A DNA stretch of 64,000 nt, taken from contig JAGGNK010015114.1 of assembly GCA_017590115.1 (NCBI GenBank), positions 1,619,307 to 1,683,306 of the forward strand, read 5' to 3'. A program made the position numbers and the translations under genes. Below, one piece after another: positions 50,981-63,211 of this stretch. The notes beneath the pieces are model-generated. The model made no database searches. It had not been told where the DNA came from and saw only the letters and a list, made by a program, of their open reading frames with translations. Each line of letters starts with the position of its first letter. Position 1 is the stretch's first letter. The DNA comes from Montifringilla adamsi (lineage: Eukaryota; Chordata; Aves; Passeriformes; Passeridae).

Positions 50981-51044
50981 GGGGGTTGGAGTACATGATC
51001 TCTGGAAACCTCTTTCATCCTAATTTATTATTCTGTGACTGTGA
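50981..51044 (+). mobile_element. Short CR1 LINE 3' tail
   Basis: 'gggggttggagtacatgatc', then 'tctggaaacctctttcatcc', then 'attattctgtgactgtgac' follow the last 60 bp of a CR1 element with several substitutions. No upstream CR1 sequence is recognisable. Confidence 0.7.
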
Positions 51045-53173
51045 CACAGTTTGCATCGAGGACTGTATTTGTACTGAAATGTTGGAGCCAGTGTAACTAG
51101 GAAACAGGATAAAAAGTTGCTGTAAACTGTGTCTGCCTTGCTCATCAAGACAGGGACAAAACTGCTTAGATCAGTTCCTCACTGATAAACAGGAGCTCCA
51201 TATCACACGCGTTTGTACTGGACGCCAAGAAATGAAAGTGAAGTTTTTTTTGAACCTGCCAAATGAATTTGAAAAACCTGAGGAACCTTATGGTAAAGAG
51301 GAAAAAAAAAAAGTGCTTAGAGTTTTTGTCCTGGTGGAGTGGCTGGCATTGCCTTTTTATTTTGCCCTTGAAATATTACTGCTTTAGACATAGAAGAGTT
51401 CTTCAATCAATAATGTTTGCACTGAGTCCTGTAGAGTTCTTCATTTTACACAGGTGATGTAGGAAGGAAGTGTGAGTGAACATAGATTTAAATTAGGCAT
51501 ACACAAGCACCTCAGTGACTGATGCAGAGAAATTAAAATACTGATGCCAGTATGAATTAATTGTTTGGATCAATAGAGAAAACCTCTGACCTGCACTCCA
51601 AAGAAAAACTAATTTTTTTTGTTGTTGTTGTTTTTTTGGAGGGGAGGGAATAGCATCTTTTAGGGTTGTATTGTGATGATATAATCTGTGGGTAGTTTAA
51701 GCTGAAGAGTCAGGAAGGAAAGCATAGAATCAAACCCATTTTTTTTTAGATACTGCATTAAAAAACCAACCTATGGCAGTTTACTTCAAATAAAAGAGAA
51801 TACAGTGTCATTGCATTGATGAAAACTGGATTTCTTCAGTCTTAAACATTTTTTTTAATGTGGAAAAGATAATATATCACATGGGTAGGGAGCCAGTGAA
51901 TTGTATCGGAATACCAGGGAAACTTGTACAAAGTATTTTTGTGTAGGCACAGGTGTACGTGGAAGGCCATATATTCTAAATATCATCCCCTTCAGAAAGT
52001 GTTTCTTAATCTCTTCTGAATTTTCAGTAGGAAAAGTAATTTATTTGTCTGTGCACTGACTAATCCTTTTTAATTCCTTCTATCAATTAAGTAAGAATAA
52101 TAAAAGCCTTTGGTGTAGTAGATAATTCTAGTAGTGGTGGTGTCCTAAAATGTTGATAAAGGAAGATTTGCTTTTATTTCATGGCAGCTGAACTGTAGAA
52201 GTTGTTCTGTGAGTTTTGTTGTAACTGTGGCTGTCTGTGTTGATATTTGTACACTGCAGAGGTCTGCTTCTCAGGCAGTTTTTGGTCGGCATTAACATTA
52301 GAGTGGTTGTGGCAGTGCAGGGAAGGCTGTGGTGGTTGACAAGTGTGGAGTAGTTTACAGAAGGACTTGATATTACTGCAGTGGGATAAAAAGACCTACT
52401 GGATCCCAGTGTCCCAACCTCTCTTGTCTTCACCTTTGTCAAACCTGTCTCTTTCAGCCTGGTGGTATTTATTTGCAGTGAGATACTTTTTCCTTCTTCC
52501 ATTTAAACTTGTGGAGCATTGTGGAAGAGATTTTTACTTTAAAGGAAGCTGTATCTCTATGGTGTATGTTATAATAGAAGATGGATTTGTTCTTTCACAG
52601 ATTTCAAGTTTCCATATATGTTGTCACTGTTGGTTGCACTCCATATGCTGTATGATATGATCATTTCAGTGGAAAACCATACCACTAACTAAAAGAATAA
52701 TTTGTTGATGGCTCAGGGCAGAAATTACTTTGTGTTTAATTACAGCACATCAAGATAAATTTTATTTGAGATTGAAGGTCTTAAAAGAAAGTTTAAAAGA
52801 ACAGTGTAAAAGCTGGTTATGGTTTGAAGAGCTCTGAAAAATTAAGGGGCAAGATCACAGACAATCTGCTGAAACCTTAGGCTCTTACTTTGAAATTTCC
52901 TCCTATTTTCTAAACACCACTCTGCAGCTGTTACCTGCTGAGCCTAAATTGGGGTGAGGTGGTAAGATTTCTCATCACTGTCACCTCTTTCCACAGCTCA
53001 TTTTCCCTCCTGCAGTGTTTCCCTGTTCAAAAACATTCTTTGACAAAATATTTTTCCCCCAAAATGAAGGCTTTCTAGCAAAGATGTTTTTTTGGCAGGT
53101 TTGAAGTCTGAGCAGGAATACTGGCTTACAAGGCTGATTGCTAATTTAAGTTTGTCTATTTATTTTATTTAAG

Positions 53174-53266
53174 GTTGCCAATCTTGCTTGTTCGTTGTCA
53201 ACAAATGAAGATGGAACGAAAATTGTCCAAATGGCAGCAAATCACATTGAGACTTTGTGCCCACAG
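53174..53266 (+). CDS. CTNNA3: CTNNA3 internal exon (M domain, after vinculin-binding helix)
   Basis: This exon has 93 nt (31 codons), phase 0 at both ends, with an acceptor ending TTTAAG at 53173 and donor GTAGGA from 53267. It encodes VANLACSLSTNEDGTKIVQM followed by AANHIETLCPQ. The ...STNEDG.KIV and AANH.ETLCPQ pattern fits CTNNA3 better than CTNNA1 (ISNNEEGVKLVRMSASQLEALCPQ) or CTNNA2. In all alpha-catenins the next exon should begin with a residue string like (V/I)INAALALAA; none is visible downstream, so it lies beyond the window. The three exons together code for 109 residues without interruption. Confidence 0.96.
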
Positions 53267-56200
53267 GTAGGAGGTGTTCGCTCATTCCCACTGTCACCAC
53301 AGACTAGGGTGTTGCCACACCATGCAGATGTTTCCTTGTGTTCCTTTTGTCTAACTTCACATTCTGTTTACACAGCTCAGCATAGCAAATGGAGACCAAA
53401 TGCTAAATGCAAATACTTAGGTAATCTGTTCATTTGCTCTGTGGTTAACATCGAAATGGTTAATAGTCCTTATTGGTTAGGAGTTCTTAAAAACTGCAAT
53501 TGCAAAAATGAGCTGCTCTGTTTCTGAAACACCCGATTGAATGAGCAATTGTAATGTGAAAAATTTGGGATCATTTACTCTGAAATAGTTCCTGTTTTGA
53601 CCTTTTACTTGAAAGACTCACCACTTGATTTGGCTTTTGTGTAAGTGAACAGTAAAGTATCAATTCTTCTGATTATCACCAGTTTAAAAACTTGAACTTT
53701 CATCTTAAGGAAGTGAATGGAAAAAAAGTACAGCTACAGATAGACTTTTTCTAAGATATTAAGTACCAAAAATGTATTCACTTTGTCATGTTCAGAGTTA
53801 CAGAGTTATAAAAACTTCAGCATAGATCTTTTGGAGCAAAGATTTTACTGATTCCTGTGAATCTGATCTGTGTTGTAGCCTTGAGGCTGCATAATTTCAA
53901 GATCATTAGTTCTTTGAAGAACACTGTAATTTACACAGTGGCATAAGTATTCTTATACTTTTGTGGTAATGTAGTTGAAATAAAAGTTGAAGAGCAAATA
54001 TTAATATGTTCAATAGCAAGCTTGAGAAGTCCATTTTATGCCTGTTGAATAATGGCAAGTCTTAGAGAAATGAAAAACTTCTGTCAAGGAAGTGTGGTGT
54101 TCTGAAAATGTCACAAATCAATGTTTTCTCTTGAATAATTCAGTTTCAATGTCTGTTTTTAAAATTTGAAGACTTCTGTGTTTCAGATCACACTCATATG
54201 TGATTTAATGTGTGTTCCTGGATTGGTAAGCAGGCTTCTTCCAGTTTCTTTGTTTCTCCAGGGGTCAGGTGCACTTTTATAATGGATTATTATGCATCCC
54301 AATACAGCTTTTTAATTGAAATTGAAACCTCCATATCTAATACCAGAAACTCTTAAAATCTAATTTTGACTAAAATATTGATTTTTCTTCACAGCCATTT
54401 AAGTTTCTAGGCTTTTAATTTCCTGTACTAAAATGAAAGTTTCTTGGGTTTATTTCTTTCCTTTTGTTTAACCTCAGGGTAAACTGGGGTGAATTAGTTG
54501 ATGATTATAGATCTGACTAAAAAGAGAACGTGGAATACACAGAAGATTATATTACTATTAATGGTGTGTTCATTGTGCAGGATTTGCTGCTTTCTTAGAT
54601 AAGGACCATGTCCTATGAAAGCAATTTGCATTTTACCTAAGTAAGAAATAGCAGATTAAGGCTCCTGCATTTTTTCAGTACAGCAGATTATGCCATATCA
54701 TTTAAAAACATTCCATAGGGAAAATAATTATCTCAAGTTCCCTGTGAGGCATATCAGTTAGAGTTCAGAATGGGGAAATTCACATGCAGAACTCCCCAAT
54801 GCTCTTAAATCTTCAGAGTGAAAAGAAATGTATTTTATGTGCTTTACAAAATATTTATTGAAGGAAAGCATGGTATGAATTGAAATCTGATATAGTAGAA
54901 ATAAGAGACCCTCCCCACCCCAAATGCCCCAAAAAGTACCAACCAAAAAACCCCCTAGCACTTGTAGAAAACACCCTGGAGTTTGGCAGATTTGACAGCA
55001 AAACTTCCTATGGAGCACAGAGGAAAAGGCAGCCACAGAATTGGCAAACCCTGGAGGAAAGCCTTTTGGCTTTTGTTACGTTAATCATACATCATACATC
55101 TCGTCTCCTGGAGGTAGAATGTAGAGGGTTGATTTGGAAGCCTTGTTGCTGTTGGGTAAGAAAGACACAGACTCACCAGGAGGCTGGCTTGCACAGCTTC
55201 CACCTTGCTTTGGGGTCTCTCTGTCATACACTGCTCCGATACACACAGACCACATCAGTAATCAGTGCATTTCACCTGACTGGCTGGCAACAAAACACCT
55301 TCCTTATAAACAATCTTTGAGGAAAACAGACAGTAGGAAAACAACACCTGCAGGCTGTGTATAATACTAAGCTATCATTGTTTATTTTCAACTCTCTAAA
55401 GTCTCACAAGCCAATTCTGGAAAAACTTGTCTGGTTTTCTCACTCTCTGACCAGGCTGTCACATCCACAAGCCCTCTTTTTTTTTGTTTTGTCAACTGAA
55501 ATTATTAGCAAATATTTTGACTGTTCAACAAATAAAATAAGCTGGACGTTTATATTGCAGCCAGTGCAAAACACGTAATGATCCTGGAATGTTATGAATG
55601 TTTCATGAGAGATTAATTTAGTGTTAAATCAGTAATAACAGAAAAAAACATGAACAGCTGATTGCATATGATTTGTTGTAGAATTATTTCTGTTCATATA
55701 ACTCACTTTTGGTTGGGAGAATTGGGTGTTGTCAGGTAAGTAAGATCTCCAGTGTCACTTGTATTGGGAATCCATGTTACTGTCCTGGTGTGCCAGCAGA
55801 ATCTTGACTTCAGCTGAGTGCATGGGAAAGAAAGGGAAAGGAAAGAACCAAGAGAAGCAAACAAGCTTTTGTTTTAAAAGCGAGGCTATAAATCTGTAGA
55901 GCCATTTTGCTAATACCCATTTTGGGTTTGTTACTCTTGTGCTTCAGTTCAGTGGTGTGTTTGGGGAAGACTGTGTTGCTCTAACAGTTCTCTGGGATAC
56001 CTGGTAATAATGATAAACCTGTTAACATAGAGAAGGAGAACTATCCTGTGGGAAACCAGAGATGAGCAAATGAGAATCTGGTCTTTCTATCTAAATTCTT
56101 CATAGGTTTTTACATCTTTATGGTTTAATCAGGTTTCAAATCCTGAGCTGCTGCTTTTGAAAAGAATGTCCTTGAGCCTAAAGGTGGTACAGTTGTGTCA

Positions 56201-56914
56201 ATGTGGAGACCAGAGGTGGGTGGTCTTAAGGCAACAGCTAAGATGGTCCAAGTGTGTCAGAGGGCTCTGCCTACAGCCTTTTTATTGGCATAAAGATCCC
56301 TGGAGAGTTGTAAGGAGCAGGGGGTTTGGGGTTTGGGATATTTTAGAAGGGCTGTATCTAAAACAGTGAATTTTAGGGTCACTTCCTCTGAAAAAAAGCT
56401 CTCACTGGAACTTGCTGCTAGTTACCAGAGTGGTACAGAGTAATTACTGGAACATCATGAAAGGAAGGAAAGTGCAAGAAAAACACACAAATGATCATGG
56501 TTTAGCTTAATCTTCAGATGGTGATAAAAATTTTTTTGAAAGCCATTTGATCCCATGGAAAACTTTATCAGATATTTTAAAGAGGTGTAAGCACTGGTAT
56601 AAGCAGGATCTTAGTATTTGGTGAGCTCTGTTTTTCTCTGAAGTATTGAGAGATAGATAGAAACCATCTGGTTATAAACTGAGGTGAGAAGCAATTCTAT
56701 GTAACTAATGAAAAGTGTGTAACACTTGGCACAGTTGTGAACGATTCAGCTGTGATTTTGAATGCTGTGTTTTCTTGTTGCTTAGAACTTAATATGCTGC
56801 TAGTAGCTTTTAATACTGCCTGCTATGTGATAAACCAGTATGTAGCAGCATGGTGTTTAGATGGTGGATGCTGTTACCTAATTCCCAGTGAGCATCTCCT
56901 GTGGAAAAGCCGCT

Positions 56915-57351
56915 TGGGTGAGCATTCAGGCAAGGCAGTCAAGTCCACACACCACAGTCAGCAGGGCTAGCTCAGCCAAGAGAGGCAGAAGGGCCTTTAT
57001 AAGGTCAGTTCCAGTGAGCTTTATTGCAGCACCCCAAAGGGAAACCAGACACAAGAGACCTGCCGTGGGCAGTCACAAGGTTGAGTATGAGGTCAGTGGA
57101 CAAGGGTGTGAGGGCATGGGGGTGCTGCAAAGGGCATTGCAGGGAAGGTGGGGCTGGCAGGGATACCACAAGCAATGAGGAAACAGGGAAACCACAAGAA
57201 TTAGGAGCATACGGGGAATGAAAACTGGGTGGATCAGTGTTGTGAGGCTCCATGGGGAAGTCTCTCTCAGCCTAGGTGGAGACTCTATGGTATATTCTTC
57301 CAGGGCAAGGCCCTGGGGGTTTCCCTGTGGGGTTCAAAGGATTCCACACCA
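56915..57351 (-). mobile_element. Solo LTR of an endogenous retrovirus, minus strand
   Basis: Read on the minus strand it starts TGGTGTGGAATCC and ends ...AATGCTCACCCA. It carries GGGTGCTGCAATAAAGCTCA, an AATAAA signal (TTTATT at 57020-57025 on +) in the position expected near the R/U5 boundary. It is GC-richer than its flanks, and no gag or pol frame is next to it. Ends are set from the TG...CA rule and are approximate. It differs from the other minus-strand LTR family at 16798 and 33932. Confidence 0.58.
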
Positions 57352-60300
57352 GTAAACATAGAAGGTGATTTTTTGGCTATGGTGGTTTGGTAAATAAATC
57401 ACTGTGGCAGTTCAGGTAACATGGAGAGAAGGTATTGGTGTAAGGAAGATGCTGAGCTGATCAGTGGGAATATATTTATACACATCATGTTTACAGACCA
57501 TTGAAATACCGATCTGACAGCTGTCTTGAACATTTTGTATTTGGCTTGTCCAGCATAATTAATCTGTTTCTTCAATGCAAGCATGACAGTCTGGAACTGA
57601 CTGCTGTATTTTGGTATTATAGAGCTACTTCTCTATTGACGCACGTGTACCTGCAGTGAGAAGGGCAAAAAATACCAAGCCTTGCAAGAAACCAGCCCCT
57701 GCAGCCTTCCTTTCTTTGAATTCTAATAATTTCAGCACTGTTGTAGTGGTGCTTTCTTTCCTGTCTTCCTAGCAGAGAGTATTAAGCCTGTCATGTGTGT
57801 TTCAGGTTCACTTGAAATCATTTGCATTTATCAGTAAATTCAGAAATACCACAGAACCAAGAGTTGAGGGATTGAGGGGTTTTTGGAGAACGTGTGTGTG
57901 TGTATCTGCAGTGCAGAAGGGATCCAGGGAAAGCATCTCCATTCCAGTCCAGCAGCCACTTGCATTCTCTGCTCTCCCAAGTACAGCGATGACCTCCAGT
58001 TTGGTGCAAAGTGTCATGGAAGCCTTCAGCAGCCCAACAGTGACAGCTCTGTGCCCCACACACAAAAATCCAAGTTGAGAAGCTCTACTTCCCAAGCAGG
58101 GCTTGTGTGCTCTCTTCTTGCTTTCTTAGCAAATGATTGTGACTTTGTCGTACTTTATAAGTTCTGATCAAGTTTTCATGTGAATGTCCTATAATTTTTT
58201 TCTCAAAATTAAATATTGTGTTTTTCTGTTACAAAAATGGATGGAGGAATTCAGCTCTTCCTTTGAGAAGAGCTAAAGAATTCTTTCCATGGATTTACAC
58301 CTAAATTGTCTTGCCTTTTTTTTGTTGAAACAGACAAATTGATATTATTTCCTTCTGTGTAATTTTCTAGGAAGTAGGTAATAGCAGACATGAAAATTCT
58401 TGCTCACAAAAATGAGACTTGATAGGTAATCAGTGGGCAGGATCTTTTGATGTGTTGTATTTTTCAGGTATTGGAGTTCAAGTATGTATTTTGTGATGCT
58501 GTGGATTTTTGAAGCTAGCAGTTCACATTTCCTGTATATTTACTCTTTCATGAGAAAGAAATCAATCATCCATTTTGTTATTTGGTCTGGCACATTAAAT
58601 AGTGGGGAACATTGAAGATTTTTTTCTTAGCCTCATAAAGACTCTTCACCAACATCACTTTAACCACAGTTTCATCTTCTTGCTTGACCCATCTTTGTGG
58701 CAAATCCTTTTATCTCTATTAATACAATTTCCTTCAGATACAGAGCAGAAGTAATGGGGGAGAACATGATAAATCAGTGTGTTCTCTACCATCTGCTTTA
58801 AAAGACAGACAACAGATGTTAGGATCCAACAGTATCAGACTTCTTAGGTATCATCTCCAGCCTTTCAGTGGAGAATTTAATTAAAAGTATGTATTGTGCC
58901 TTAGTAATACCGTTTCTGAAAGGAAAGTTAGTCTGGTGAAATGACGGTTTTCATGTACGTTTTCACCATGTTGCAAAGTTCACACACAATGCTGCTGAAG
59001 GTGAGGATTTCATCATTAACCTTGGTATTTATGGTAGACTTCTTGAGCACTCCTATGTTTAGTTCCTTCTCATGCGTCCTGGTTCCACAGCCACTTGGTC
59101 TGGTTTACAGCATCAGTGCTGCGGGAGACTTCCCTCTCTCCCTGCTCCCGAGCTCTCACTTCTGCCCCTTCCCTCATGAGCAGCAGTAGCAGTCACATAG
59201 CTGCTCAGCACTCTGGGTCAGGAAACTGCTGGGAATCCACCTGGGAAGCAGGAAGGTTAAGTTTTCCTTCAGGTCAGCTGCCCCGTGTAGTTTGCTGTGT
59301 GGATGCCTGGACTCAAGGGAAGGGAGTGAGGAAGTCCAGAGGAGCACTCGATGCTTTTGGTGGCACTGCAGACTCAGTGACTCATCCAGCTGGAGCTGGC
59401 AGTGGCACAGCTTTGGTGACAGAAGGCAATGTCCAGGACTGGTGGAGAGCTGTTGTTGCTGGCTCCCAGGAGGCATTGTGTGGAAGAAGTTGTTAGTCTA
59501 GTCCTCAGTGGGAGCAATGCTGTGTGACCCTGCTTGGATGGATGGAACCTGTACATCAGGGCAGTGCAGCATTCATGGGAAGGACAGGCTGCACTAAGCA
59601 AACATGTACAAAGCCAGGTGTCTGGCTGTGACAAAGACTGAAAGTGGTACAAGGAAAAATCTTTCTTATATCCACTAGCATAATGTACTGACTAGTATTT
59701 GCAGGACATTGTCTTGCTCTGTTTATGAAAATTGAGGTTTGTCATTTTCAAAACCTTACACCAAGCTTATTAGGATACTGTGAATCCTAAAGCTGTGGAA
59801 CACCAGCATGTGTTGGAAGGCACAGTACTTTATGCTTCTGTACAAATAGACTTAGATGTTTGTTTTGGCTTGAACTTCTCTAATAAACAGTTTGAAGGGG
59901 GGAACCTCCCCCCCACTGTTACTCTTAGGTTCCCCTGAAAGTCTCATGCTGGCTGTGACTGCTTGGCTCACTTATGATAGTACTTGGAGACAGAATAATT
60001 AACTAGAAAATGCCTTGAGGTTGTTTTCAGTTTTAACTTTCATCTTCCAACATCTGTTGTGTTAGACTAGAATCCTCAACAAATTCTTACTTTGTAATAT
60101 TAAACAAAAATACAAATCCTGAGTAGCCTCAGCTTCTGTAGCAATACAGAAGCTGTCCTGTTTTATCCTTCTTGCCTCACCTGCAGTCAGTGCACAAAAG
60201 ACATGAGACTGATTGAGATTTTAAAGTTGCTGGAGGGCATTTGCTATATTGCATCATAGTGCTATGAATGTTTTATAAACAATTTGTTTCTCCCTTTGCC

Positions 60301-61205
60301 TTTAAAACTTGAAAGTATTTTTCCTAGAAAGGTTTTGTGTTTTTTTTTAATCTCCTCAACTTTATCCTTTTTTTCTGGATTTATGAGTTAGAGATGCTAC
60401 ATTTTGTTGGTGACAGTCCTACAGCAAAATGCTAGGAAGGAAAAGAATGGTGATAAAGTATCATTATTAGAGACTTCTTGTGGTAAAGAACCTATTGAGA
60501 ATGGGGAACAGGGTAGGAAAGCTTAGAGTAGTACAAGACAGCAAAATAATACCACTGGTAAGAGATGGAGTCTTACATAGTTTTTGGAAGAGAGGGATGG
60601 GCAGCAATAAAGAGCCAAAAATGTAAATGGCTGTAGCATGCAGTAATAGAGAGGTGCAAATAGCACAGGCTGACAAGGGAATTCATGGCTCTTGTTGAAG
60701 CAAGGAGCTAAAATCACTAATCCATGAATCCATCTGACATGGCTTTTTTTGGGGCATTGTGCATCTCTGTTAGCAGCTTTACATCTATTCTGGAAATGTT
60801 TCCCTGCTGGAATACTGGCAGTTTGATGGGGATTCTTGTGGGTGCTCAGCACCCTGCAGTCACCTGGGGATGTAGATGAGGAACAGATGGAAGCACTTAG
60901 TCTGGCAAGCACTTAGGGAAGTGGGTGAGGTACACATGAGTCTGGTGTAGCTGCACTGATGACAGGATGGGCTGTGTGTTCCACGTTCTTGTGTGTGCCT
61001 CTGTGTCCCAGGAGCTGCAGCTGCTGAACAAGCTTTCTGGAGATTGCTGCTGCCTTCTGCATCAGCTTGAAAGCTAAGGCACAACAATTTCTTTTTATTC
61101 CCTGCACACTGTTCCCTTGCCCTTTGTGCAGGGTCAGACTTCAGTAATTTGAGGAAATTCTGGCACAGCTCTGAGGGAGGATGTTAAAGGAATCGTGGAT
61201 GTGGT

Positions 61206-61268
61206 CCTGCCTGGGCCGGACTGATCCCCAGCACTCCCTTCCAGCCGCTACCATTCCATCAGTCTGTG
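61206..61268 (+). mobile_element. Probable CR1 LINE 3' tail remnant
   Basis: 'ggccggactgatccccagca' followed by 'ctcccttccagccgctacca' and 'ttccatcagtctgtgg' resembles a CR1 3' end ('...cccttccaacc.ctaccattct.tg...'). It is short and diverged. Confidence 0.5.
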
Positions 61269-62637
61269 GAGTATCTGACCTGCAGAAGGGTGAAAGGGCG
61301 ACTCTTACAAATGCTGGTTGATTCATGTCTCTGAGCTTCCAGGATTTTAAAAAGAGCTTTTAAATGGTTTTATAGGACTGTAATCAAATTCAAGGCACTG
61401 GATGACTACCCTTCTTGTGTTTTCATGATTTTTGAGTGCAAACTACAATGCTAGAATGCCACTAAATGTGGCAAAGAGTGATCTGCAAGAGGATTTTCTG
61501 TGTTTCATTTTGCATTCATATTTGCAAAAATATCTAGCCATTTGACTGCCTGCTTTACTAAATTCCTAATTAAAAGTAATTAGGAAAATTCACAGCAGCT
61601 TTGAAAGTAATAGTAAAAGTAGCAAGTACAGCAGCAGTTTGTTTCCTTCCTGTATCTCTTAGATGATTGTGCGTTATTGTTAACAAGGAGGCAGAGCCTT
61701 AATTTGCTATTCTGAGTTAGAAAAGCTTTGTTTTATGTCATAAAGCTTTTGCTACTATTGCAAACAGAGTAATTTCAGGTGTTGTTTACCAAGCTCATTC
61801 CCCCCAGTATATCTTTTAAGTGATGAATTGATGGGAATTAAATTTCAGTTTTCAGATAAGGTCATGCCATTATGTGTATCATGGGATTGTAGTATTTTCA
61901 AGACTATTCTTAGGATTTTGTAGGCTACACAGGCAACTTGATGCATACTTGTAGATAGTTTTGCATTTGTTAAGAACTCTATAATAGTCTTTGGTGGTGT
62001 TGGTTTTCACATTTTATTTCCCACATGTGCTGGTATTGACATCCTAGCAGGAAAAGGTGTGGACAATATGTGTGGCTAGGATGCCATAACCTTACTCTGG
62101 ATTTCAACTGTCTCTTTCTGTAACTTCCTCGAATATTGAACTGCTATCCCATGTAGCTTCTGATACCCAGGAACTGAAATGAGACCTGGCTAGCCAGGTC
62201 TCACCACCTGGATGGTGGTTGTTGTCCTGTGCAGGAACATTTGCTCTAATTGACCTCTGACAGTAGAGGATGTACTGTAGAGAGTGTTATGACCACATGG
62301 CTATAAGAAGAACATCAGAACAAGCACACGTGACATTGGGTGTAAAACCAGTGATGGAGCCCTGTTTTCCTGGGGTTGGCTGAATGTGTGCCTAAAGATG
62401 GGAATTCCTTGTTTTCCTTTGCTTGCATGCATGGCTTCAAGTGTGGTTCTTAATTGCTGGCTATGGTTAAACCACAAGTACTGAATGTTCTTGCTTAATG
62501 CAAGCAGACTCTTCCCATTGCTGGTCCTGCTGTAAGTGAAGACAAACACATCACCTGAGTGTTGTTCTGGCACTAATCCTGCTAGAGGAAGAATGTCATC
62601 TGTATGGGCTGTTGGCTTATTTGTCTGTTCACAGTTG

Positions 62638-63211
62638 TGTTAAACTGGGAGAGAGTGTAGGTGTAGAAGAAGGGATTACAAGTGACCTCACTCCTGACAA
62701 GTCACAGCTGTACTAATTACCAAAGAAGAACAACCTTGCCCTTGATGGGTTGCAGCTGTGACTAAAAAAAATATAAGTGTGATAAAAGGGGTGGATTGGC
62801 TGGTCAGGGAGAGCCTGGAGAAAGAGTGTCTATAGGAAGTAGACCTTGAGGAGGCAGAGGAGTCCTGAGGAAGAAGGAGCAACTCAGAGCAACACAAAGG
62901 AGAATGAAACAAGGAAGAGAGCTGCTGCAAAAGATCTGCTCTGAGATCAGTCTGGGTCTGATAGACTCAGAGCCTGCTGTTGGAGCCTGCAGTCATAGTG
63001 GAGCTAGGTAAAATCCTGCAGTTGGAGGCATCAGGGGAATACTCCTGCAGTCATATTCCAACAGGAAATAGCCAGCAGTCTGAGTCTATCAGAAAAGCCA
63101 ACAGCAGAAGTTTGCTGTAGTCAGGATGGCTAAGCTGTAAAGAAGAATAAACCAGGAACCTTTTCACGTTATTAAATGAGTCTGTGTCTTGGCTCATTTC
63201 TACCCCTAACA
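62638..63211 (+). mobile_element. LTR of an endogenous retrovirus, plus strand
   Basis: The element starts TGTTA (62638-62642) and ends TAACA (63207-63211), perfect 5-bp terminal inverted repeats in the TG...CA form. AATAAA lies at 63146-63151, followed about 60 bp later by the end, as expected for R-U5. A TATA-like 'ataaaag' is at 62782-62788. The five bases on each side (AGTTG and AGAGG) agree at only three positions, so there is no clear target-site duplication. No retroviral genes are seen in the remaining 0.8 kb, so I cannot exclude a 5' LTR whose body lies beyond the window. Confidence 0.65.

Larger units (their letters stand above)
29000..53173 (+). other. CTNNA3: CTNNA3 intron (24,174 nt)
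   Basis: The donor is GTATGT at 29000. The acceptor is 'tttattttatttaag' ending at 53173, an AAG acceptor, which is less common than CAG or TAG but is preceded by a good T-rich tract. Named contents are listed separately. The stretches 29525-33931, 34269-40611, 41328-43149, 45091-50980 and 51045-53173 hold nothing else I can identify. They have poly-T or poly-A runs (for example 38985-38998) and short chance open frames. No LRRTM3-like leucine-rich-repeat frame is seen on either strand; in mammals LRRTM3 sits inside a CTNNA3 intron. Confidence 0.92.

Noticed and set aside
53195..53527. A 110-residue stand-alone frame starting at an ATG inside the last exon
   Set aside because: The ATG is not the start of a gene, and residues after 53266 are intron. 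The exon begins at 53174.
59095..59496. 133-codon open frame on the + strand with a 100-codon frame opposite
   Set aside because: Moderately GC-rich intron with frames open on both strands and no recognisable protein.
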